Positions 46,612 to 52,065 of a stretch of 52,065 bases of DNA are shown here, in pieces. The stretch is taken from NCBI GenBank assembly GCA_964525605.1, contig CAZGKT010000021.1, positions 1 to 52,065 on the forward strand, written 5' to 3'. Within the stretch, counting starts at the first letter, position 1. Each line of letters opens with the position of its first letter. The DNA comes from CAVTWJ01 sp964525605 (GTDB taxonomy: Bacteria; Oederibacteriota; Muellerivitia; Muellerivitales; Muellerivitaceae). The notes below the pieces were generated by a model. That model ran no database searches. It saw only the letters and a program-made list of their open reading frames with translations, and was not told the DNA's origin. The translations under genes were made by a program, and so were the position numbers.

Positions 46612-46985
46612 GGTTTGAATATCCGGGTGGGCAATGCCAGCCTTGTTGAAAACCTTGCCCCCCCAAAGCGCCCGAGCAACAAAATGCCCCCTACAGGAAC
46701 CATGGCGACTCCAAAACTCAAACCTATAGATGTATCCGCCAAGTATGGCCAGAGGGTCCGGAAGCGAAACAAATAGGAGTTAAGCAGGAATGGCACTACC
46801 AACCACGAGGCAAGAATGAGCAAATAGCGCAGGACGACCAATTTTCCCAGGATGGGATACCGTTTCACGAGGGACATGGTGATCGGGTTCACCAGCCGGA
46901 TAAGGAATTGGTATACCACAACCATGCCGATCAAGCCGCTAAAACCGACCAGGAAACTAAGGCAATAACCAAGAAAAAGTGTCAT
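46554..46985 (-). CDS. N-terminal part of the frameshifted membrane protein
   Basis: 143 residues. Four hydrophobic helices (MTLFLGYCLSFLVGFSGLIG, VVLRYLLILASWLVVPFLLN, GLSFGVAMVPVGGILLLG and another). After LGRFGG the frame becomes arginine-rich and unlike a natural protein end (ARFSTRLALPTRIFKPCGS), because the true frame continues as GKVFNKAGIAHPD in the neighbouring frame. The switch is at the G7 run (46658-46664, minus strand). Confidence 0.7.
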   Translation of the reverse strand: MTLFLGYCLSFLVGFSGLIGMVVVYQFLIRLVNPITMSLVKRYPILGKLVVLRYLLILASWLVVPFLLNSYLFRFRTLWPYLADTSIGLSFGVAMVPVGGILLLGRFGGARFSTRLALPTRIFKPCGSRAQAARLPSLSRTWK

Positions 46986-47076
46986 AGAGGTTCACCGAAT
47001 AAATTTATTTTTTCTGACCTAATTTCGGAGAATTTAACTCTCAAAATTTTAGTTCTAAATATCGGTTGCTATAGTT

Positions 47077-47265
47077 CTATTTAAACACCGTCTTCAGCGC
47101 CGGATGAATAATTTTCCCCTGTTCGAGGTTAAGGGCATGTTGCAATACCATATCTCCATCCAAAGCCTTCGGATAACCCTTATTGGCGATCTTCAAGACA
47201 TAAGGCAGGGTCGCGTTAGTAAGGGCGTAGGTGGATGTCATGCCCACCGCACCGAGGATTTCCAA
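47077..47265 (-). pseudogene. Displaced 3' fragment of ald (second copy)
   Basis: The frame encodes GAVGMTSTYALTNATLPYVL onward through IIHPALKTVFK-stop, nearly identical to residues at the end of the intact alanine dehydrogenase at 48167-49315. It lacks the catalytic domain and the rest of the enzyme. Unlike the intact copy it has no palindromic insertion: KALDGDMVLQHAL here versus GDPVPM...GEPALQHAL there. Similarity ends near 47260 and begins at the stop codon, so it is a 180-bp direct repeat of the ald end. Confidence 0.9.
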
Positions 47266-47290
47266 ACGGCGGCTATTAAAGAAGCAGTTC

Positions 47291-47767
47291 TTATCTCTTT
47301 TTCATAGGCTTGGGTTTTGGCTTGGATATCTTCACCTTGTATCCTGCGGGAGATTCTTTAAGCAAAGTTCCGCTTTCAGGCTCGCTGGTAATGATGCTAT
47401 TCACTTTTTTCACCAAAACGCTGACCGTTCGCAATATTTCCCTGCGATCCAGTTCAGGCTCGGATGAATCCATTGATTCGTATCGAAATTGAACGGCGAA
47501 AGGGTTTAATGAGCCAAGGCCGCTATAACCTGAAATATCAACTCCGGACGCGCCCAACTCCTTAAGAAGTTGGCCCAGGTTATGCGTGATCGGATATTGT
47601 TTTCCAAGCAAAGCCAGCCAAGCCTTCAAAGATTTCTCCGCTGCTTGTTGGGCTAAAAAGCCGAATATTTCGTCGGCAACACGATAGTTACCAACCAGTT
47701 CCCTCAAGGCTGCCAAATCCACAAGGGCACGGGAAACCAGCTCCCGCGCGGCTCTAGTGTCTTTCAT
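47291..47767 (-). CDS. HEPN-domain toxin of an MNT-HEPN pair
   Basis: 158 residues. HEPN features: helix QQAAEKSLKAWLALLGK, THNLGQLL and FAVQFRYE. HEPN toxins of this class are RNases kept inactive by MNT-mediated AMPylation. The C-terminus has a basic tail (KISKPKPKPMKKR) not usual in the family. The ATG at 47767 overlaps the end of the MNT gene by 14 nt. Sequence between the repeated ald ends. Confidence 0.88.
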   Translation of the reverse strand: MKDTRAARELVSRALVDLAALRELVGNYRVADEIFGFLAQQAAEKSLKAWLALLGKQYPITHNLGQLLKELGASGVDISGYSGLGSLNPFAVQFRYESMDSSEPELDRREILRTVSVLVKKVNSIITSEPESGTLLKESPAGYKVKISKPKPKPMKKR

Positions 47768-48089
47768 AGAGGGTGCGGCCTTCCCTGACGGCCCGGCCCA
47801 CCACATGGTTCAGGGACCCGGACCAATAATCGAATTCTTCTTGAGAATAAACGAGTATGTCTGTGGGGAAGTCGAAATGAGAGACCGTCTTCCATAATGA
47901 ATTCATCTCCTGTCGGCGGCTGCGCTTGGGCCCGAAAGGTTTTTTTTCCACGACAATAAGGTCCACGTCCGAATTCAGACCAGCCGTTCCCCGCGCCCAA
48001 GACCCGAACAAGAGGACTTTCTCGGGCCTTACCTCCCGAACAATCGTTCTTGTCATCTCGCGGATTTTTTGTTCCGTAACGGGAGTCAT
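47754..48089 (-). CDS. MNT nucleotidyltransferase antitoxin
   Basis: About 111 residues. The minimal nucleotidyltransferase motif GSWARG (G29, S30) followed by SDVDLIVVE (D41, D43) is intact. In HEPN-MNT pairs it transfers AMP to the HEPN toxin and neutralises it. The ATG at 48089 has AAGGA at correct distance; longer readings from 48140 are less likely. It lies just upstream of the HEPN gene and directly downstream of ald. Confidence 0.9.
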   Translation of the reverse strand: MTPVTEQKIREMTRTIVREVRPEKVLLFGSWARGTAGLNSDVDLIVVEKKPFGPKRSRRQEMNSLWKTVSHFDFPTDILVYSQEEFDYWSGSLNHVVGRAVREGRTLYERH

Positions 48090-48166
48090 TCGGCATTTCC
48101 TTAAAACGTTGATTTTTACCATTTTATCATGGGCCGTCAAAACAATATGAACCCTGTTAATCAGCC

Positions 48167-49315
48167 CTATTTAAACACCGCCTTCAACGCCGGGTGAATA
48201 ATTTTCCCCTGTTCCAGGTTAAGGGCATGTTGCAACGCCGGTTCCCCTTGGAACCGGCACTCAAAAGTCGTCGGTCTCGACTTGTGGCCTCGACCCATTG
48301 GGACCGGGTCGCCTTCCAAAGCCTTGGGGTAGCCCTTATTGGCGATCTTTAAAACATAAGGCAGGGTCGCGTTAGTAAGGGCGTAGGTGGATGTCATACC
48401 CACCGCGCCGGGGATATTGGTGACGCAGTAATGCACCACCCCGTGCTTCTTATATACCGGGGCGCTGTGGGTGGTGGGGTGGGATGTTTCCACACATCCG
48501 CCCTGGTCGATGGCCACATCCACAATCACCGACCCGGGTTTCATGGCCTTCACCATGGCTTCGGTGACCAGCCGGGGGGCCTTGGCCCCTTCCACGTAAA
48601 CAGCCCCGATCAAAAGGTCGGCGTCCGCCACCTCTTCCCTGATGACCCTGCGGTTGGAAACTAAGGTAATCACGTTTTTGGGGAGTATTTCCTCCAAATG
48701 CCGTAAACGGCTGGGGTTGATATCCAGCACCGAAACCCGGGCGCCGATACCCGCCGCCACCTTGGCCGCGTTAGTGCCCACCACCCCGCCCCCTAAAACC
48801 ACCACCTTGGCGGGTTGTACCCCGGCTACCCCGCCTAAAAGGATGCCCTTGCCGCCCATGGACCTTTCCAGGTATTTGGCCCCTTCTTGAATGGCCATCT
48901 TGCCCGCCACCTCGCTCATGGGGGTAAGAAGGGGGTGTTCCCCATCGGGAAGGCAGAGGGTTTCATAGGCCAGGGCGGTAATGCCCGATTTGATCAGGGC
49001 ATGGGTGAGGGTCGGCGCGGCGGCGAGGTGGAAATAGCAGAAAACCAACTGCCCCTTACGGAGGTACCGAATTTCGGAGGGTTGGGGTTCCTTGACCTTT
49101 AGGATCATCTGGGCCTGGCGGAAGAGGCTGGCCCTTTGGGGCACGATTTGGGCCCCCGCATCCCGGAATTCCTTGTCCGAAATACCGCTTCCGGCCCCGG
49201 CGCCCTTTTCGATAAGCACCTTATGCCCGGCCAGGGCCAGTTCTTCCACCCCGGCGGGGACGACCCCCACCCGAAACTCGTTGTCTTTGATTTCCTTCGG
49301 AACCCCGATGATCAT
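48167..49315 (-). CDS. ald: Alanine dehydrogenase with a C-terminal in-frame insertion
   Basis: 382 residues, slightly longer than the usual 370 because of a repeat-derived insertion. It converts L-alanine to pyruvate and ammonia with NAD. Signature MIIGVPKEIKDNEFRVGVVP starts it; KVKEPQPSEIRYL, the Rossmann segment VVVLGGGVVGTNAAKVAAGIGARV and DVAIDQGGCVETSHPTTHS follow. Residues about 335-358 (GDPVPMGRGHKSRP...EPA) are absent from the displaced copy at 47077-47265 and correspond to palindromic DNA at 48236-48311. Its 3' end is the repeated segment. Confidence 0.96.
   Translation of the reverse strand: MIIGVPKEIKDNEFRVGVVPAGVEELALAGHKVLIEKGAGAGSGISDKEFRDAGAQIVPQRASLFRQAQMILKVKEPQPSEIRYLRKGQLVFCYFHLAAAPTLTHALIKSGITALAYETLCLPDGEHPLLTPMSEVAGKMAIQEGAKYLERSMGGKGILLGGVAGVQPAKVVVLGGGVVGTNAAKVAAGIGARVSVLDINPSRLRHLEEILPKNVITLVSNRRVIREEVADADLLIGAVYVEGAKAPRLVTEAMVKAMKPGSVIVDVAIDQGGCVETSHPTTHSAPVYKKHGVVHYCVTNIPGAVGMTSTYALTNATLPYVLKIANKGYPKALEGDPVPMGRGHKSRPTTFECRFQGEPALQHALNLEQGKIIHPALKAVFK
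48236..48311 (-). repeat. Palindromic insertion inside ald
   Basis: GCCGGTTCC (48237-48245) and GGAACCGGC (48250-48258) form a perfect 9-bp hairpin, and CGACCC/GGGTCG (48291-48296, 48306-48311) a second one. About 22 codons are added to ald compared with the copy at 47077-47265, without a stop. Confidence 0.85.
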
Positions 49316-49519
49316 GAACGGCCCCCTACCAGCTCATATTTAACTGTTTGATTGTAGTCCTAAATTACGGCTCTGCGGAATTTGCCAACTGGGCTTATTT
49401 GAATGGTCCCTTTGTTTGCTTCATAGGTTTCAGGACGCTCCCCCAAGTCGGTAAATTTAAGAGATACACGTTACCGGATGTTTGACATGGCTCTACGAGG
49501 AAAGGTTTTGGCACAAACC

Positions 49520-49589
49520 GGTATTGGGTGGTATTGGCCGGTATTTTCCCGGTATTTTGGTGGTATTCGGTCAGTATAAGTCTGGTATC
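49520..49589. repeat. 10-11 bp phased GGTATT array
   Basis: GGTATT or a close variant begins at 49520, 49530, 49540, 49551, 49562, 49573 (AGTATA) and 49584 (GGTATC), that is at steps of 10, 10, 11, 11, 11 and 11 bp. The repeats would face one side of the double helix. It lies about 200-270 bp upstream of the ald start. Confidence 0.85.
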
Positions 49590-49615
49590 TACTCGACTAA
49601 CATTTCCCATTAGTC

Positions 49616-50180
49616 GATTAGACCCCCAAAACCCAACAAAAACAGCGGTCCATCCGGAATCGACTAATCGACTCATACCTGGATTGAATCGAATGAGCCG
49701 AATAATGAATCGATTAGTCAATTAGTGAGTCGAATAGACCTCAAAAACCCAATAAATTTGACGGTCCTACCTATTCGACGAATCGATTCACACCGCCAAT
49801 GAATCGATTCGCACCAGGCTTGAATCGAATGAGCCGAATAATGAATCGATTCACACTGGTCTTGAATCGATTAGTCAATCAGTGAGTCGAATAGACCCCA
49901 AAAACCCAATAAATTTGACGGTCCTACCTATTCGACGAATCGATTCACACCGCCAATGAATCGATTCGCACCAGGCTTGAATCGAATGAGCCGAATAATG
50001 AATCGATTCACGCTGGCTTTGAGTCGAATGAGTCGAATAGTGAGTCGAATAGCTCCCAAAAACCCAACAAATACAGCGGTCCTTCCGGAATCGACTAATC
50101 AACTCACACCGGTCTTGAGTCGAATGAGTCGAATAGTGAATCGATTAGACGGTTAGTGAGTCGAATAGATCCCCACCACT
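49616..50180. repeat. 21-bp-period array grouped in four larger units
   Basis: GAATCGATTC-headed units of exactly 21 bp follow each other, for example at 49780, 49801, 49822, 49843 and 49864, and again at 49937, 49958, 49979 and 50000. The perfect palindrome GAATCGATTC occurs six times. On a larger scale, blocks beginning GAATAGACCCCAAAAACCCA start near 49616, 49732, 49889, 50047 and 50163, at spacings of 116, 157, 158 and 116 bp. The two central blocks are near identical. No credible gene lies here, and 49316-49515 also shows none. Confidence 0.9.
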
Positions 50181-50190
50181 TTTCACGGTT

Positions 50191-52065
50191 TCAAAAGTCC
50201 CAGGTCGTACCCACCTCGACATACCGCCCAGGCATGGGTAGGCCCTGGAGGGTCGCATAGTATTGGTTGAAAAGATTGGTGCCGTTCAGAAACAGCTTCA
50301 AATTCGAACCCACATGGACCTTTATTTCCGTGTTCCAGACCCAATAGTAAAAGGTGGTGACCAAGGGCGGTTGATCGTCATAGGCGCCCTGATAGAGGGC
50401 GGGATTGTGGTCCACATATTGGGAATAGAGGTTCCAATCGACCCCCGGCGCCAATTGGGATTTGAACCCGGCCGTGACCTTTAACTTCAAGCGGGCGGCA
50501 ATGGGTTGTTGGTTTTCCTCATTCCGCGAATCGACATAGAGAAAATTGCCATAGGGGGCCATCCAGACAGCCGGTTCCCATTTCACGTTCGCTTCAACCC
50601 CCAGCAAAAGGGCCTGAGGGACATTCTCAAAGGTCCAGAAACCCGCGTCATTTTGCGCAGGGGTGATCAGGTTGGAATAAAAATCGGCGTATCCGTCCAG
50701 TTGAAGGGTCCAATCCTTCCATTTCATGTTCGTCCCCGCTTCCCCGTTGAAGGAACTTTCGGGCTGCAATTCAGGATTTCCCGTTTCTCCCGCCCCAAAT
50801 TCCTGGGGACTTCCTGGAACGAAGGCGATATAGGGGTGGTAAAGCTCGTCAAAATCTCCCCGTCGGTATCCCGTGCCGCCTTGGGCGTAGAGCGAGAACC
50901 CCGGTTCCCATTCGTATCGAAGGGTGGCCGAAGGGGTGAAAATATTCGCCCCATAATCGGTATAGGCGTCGAGGCGGCCGCTCCAATCCAGGGTGAGCGC
51001 GGGGGCCAGCGGGAGGGTTCCGCGGGCGTTCAGGGAAAGCACGTTGTTGACCCGGGTGCCCCCGCCGTCCAGGCCCTCGGTCCCTTGTACCTGTTCCGAT
51101 CGATATTCCAACCCGAGCGCCAGACTGCCGAATGGGCCTTCATCGCGAAGGGACGCGGAAGTTGATCCATCGAAAGTATCGTAGTTGTTCAAGTCCAAAG
51201 GGGGGACGCCCGCCGCGTTGTCCGCCCCCAGGGGGCTGACCCGGAAGACATAGGCATAGTTGTAGGAAAAGGAGCTGTCGATGGTCCAGTCCCCCAGGGG
51301 ATGGACATCCCGAAGATTCGTCGTGAGGGCATTTTTCTGGCCTCGATCGTCCGTATCAAAGGTATCGACGTCCTGAGCCGCCAGGCTGTCGCCGTTGGGT
51401 TCTCCCCCTTTGCGATAGGTGTACTGGGTCGAAAGCGTCATTTGGCCCGCCCCTAAATGGATCAGGGAGCTCTGGTCTAATTCGCCGGAAACCTGATCGG
51501 TGTTGATCGTGTATCCGTTCGTTTGATACCAATTCCCCCCCAGGGAAAAATCCCAAGGTCCGGATTTCCAGGTACCGGTGGAGGCGCGCAATTGGTAGGT
51601 ATCAAAATCGCCGTAGGAGACCCCGAGGAGACCTTTGGTTTCCTCGGTTTGGGTGGTGATGTTTAAGACCCCGCTCGTGGCGTCGGGTGCGTAGGCCAGC
51701 GCGGCCGGCCCCTTGATCAACTCGATGCTTTTGATATCGTCGGTGGGAAGGGTGCCCAAATCGAAACCCTGGTTGACCCTTTGCCCGTTGATGAAAATGA
51801 CCGTTTGGTTCGCGTCCCCGCCCCGGAGCGAGAGATTGCCGAAACTCTTGGCTCCGCCCAGCCCCTGGGATTCCACCGAAGGAACCGTGTCCAATAAATC
51901 ACCCAGGCGGCCGTCGGACTCCAGTGATTCCAGGTCCGGGCCCTTCAAAACCCCTGATCCGATTTTATCGGCGTGAACGACCACCTCGTTCATCTCGTAA
52001 ACGGCAGGGGTGGCGGCGGGAGTAAGCGCCGTGGAAGTCGGGAAGGGGCTGGGAGTTGCCGTCTG
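50191..52065 (-). CDS. TonB-dependent outer-membrane receptor, 5' end cut by the window
   Basis: At least 624 residues, with no start codon in the window: the frame is open to the right edge and runs through VYEMNEVVVHADKIG. The plug domain follows (LLDTVPSVESQG, SLRGGDANQTVIFINGQRV, IELIKGPAALAYAP). The barrel ends LPMPGRYVEVGTTWDF. BtuB-like cobalamin receptors have this plug style, but siderophore or other ligands are possible. A Thr/Pro-rich stretch (TATPSPFPTSTALTPAATP) precedes the plug. The ligand cannot be read here. Confidence 0.92.
   Translation of the reverse strand, partial: QTATPSPFPTSTALTPAATPAVYEMNEVVVHADKIGSGVLKGPDLESLESDGRLGDLLDTVPSVESQGLGGAKSFGNLSLRGGDANQTVIFINGQRVNQGFDLGTLPTDDIKSIELIKGPAALAYAPDATSGVLNITTQTEETKGLLGVSYGDFDTYQLRASTGTWKSGPWDFSLGGNWYQTNGYTINTDQVSGELDQSSLIHLGAGQMTLSTQYTYRKGGEPNGDSLAAQDVDTFDTDDRGQKNALTTNLRDVHPLGDWTIDSSFSYNYAYVFRVSPLGADNAAGVPPLDLNNYDTFDGSTSASLRDEGPFGSLALGLEYRSEQVQGTEGLDGGGTRVNNVLSLNARGTLPLAPALTLDWSGRLDAYTDYGANIFTPSATLRYEWEPGFSLYAQGGTGYRRGDFDELYHPYIAFVPGSPQEFGAGETGNPELQPESSFNGEAGTNMKWKDWTLQLDGYADFYSNLITPAQNDAGFWTFENVPQALLLGVEANVKWEPAVWMAPYGNFLYVDSRNEENQQPIAARLKLKVTAGFKSQLAPGVDWNLYSQYVDHNPALYQGAYDDQPPLVTTFYYWVWNTEIKVHVGSNLKLFLNGTNLFNQYYATLQGLPMPGRYVEVGTTWDF

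Noticed and set aside
49395..50156. Open frames within the 21-bp array, including heptad-like translations on both strands
   Set aside because: They follow from the 21-bp period (seven codons), lack ribosome binding sites and break between blocks. A decayed repeat gene is possible but unsupported.
51994..52065. An ATG at 51993 as the start of the TonB receptor
   Set aside because: The same frame stays open to the window edge and the text before the ATG (PAATPAVYE) fits the protein, so the real start is outside the window.

Overview
The window (about 52 kb, roughly 55% GC by eye) reads as chromosome of a Gram-negative, probably uncultured bacterium. A TonB-dependent receptor, a beta-barrel protein, several lipobox lipoproteins and a monofunctional peptidoglycan glycosyltransferase point to an outer membrane. 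Very long surface lipoproteins on Thr/Pro-rich stalks, and many short inverted repeats between and inside genes, recall deep-branching candidate phyla known from metagenomes. I cannot name the lineage from the sequence alone. Almost all genes lie on the minus strand.

Layout. 1-750: end of an unidentified membrane-protein gene, a run of three short repeats matching part of a nearby tRNA-Leu(CAA), then that tRNA. 830-8239: an RluA-family pseudouridine synthase, primosomal helicase PriA and a peptide ABC importer (dppABC-like). 8416-18643: SecA, MtgA, Pit phosphate permease, LigA, a metallophosphoesterase and several small unknown proteins. 18737-23037: riboflavin operon ribD-ribE-(DUF327/YaaR)-ribBA-ribH followed by nusB. 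23301-26296: phosphoglycerate mutase, a VanY-like carboxypeptidase, NAD kinase and a MarC protein. 26309-37169: a cell-surface/signalling locus with a FecR-domain protein, a beta-barrel, two lipoproteins sharing an N-terminal domain I cannot assign (one is 1589 residues with four leucine-rich modules) and a CHASE2-adenylate cyclase. 37317-43326: a small Cys-rich secreted protein, an ABC-2 exporter, endonuclease III and two unknown proteins. 43703-49315: an accessory zone with a pirin, an HNH nuclease, a frameshifted membrane protein and a HEPN-MNT toxin-antitoxin pair, ending with alanine dehydrogenase (ald). 49500-50180: a remarkable non-coding repeat array. 50191-52065: a TonB-dependent receptor that runs off the right edge.

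Most notable is the region downstream of ald. The 3' end of ald occurs three times in direct orientation (48167-48418, 47077-47260 and a short decayed copy at 45232-45276), with cargo between the copies: a HEPN-MNT pair, then the frameshifted DUF3592-like membrane protein, with an HNH nuclease beyond. This is the pattern left by repeated integration into the 3' end of a housekeeping gene, although no integrase is visible. The intact ald copy also carries a palindromic in-frame insertion of about 22 codons that the displaced fragment lacks, and the RluA gene at the left carries a similar but longer one. Upstream of ald lie a 10-11 bp phased array and a 21-bp-period array organised into four larger units.
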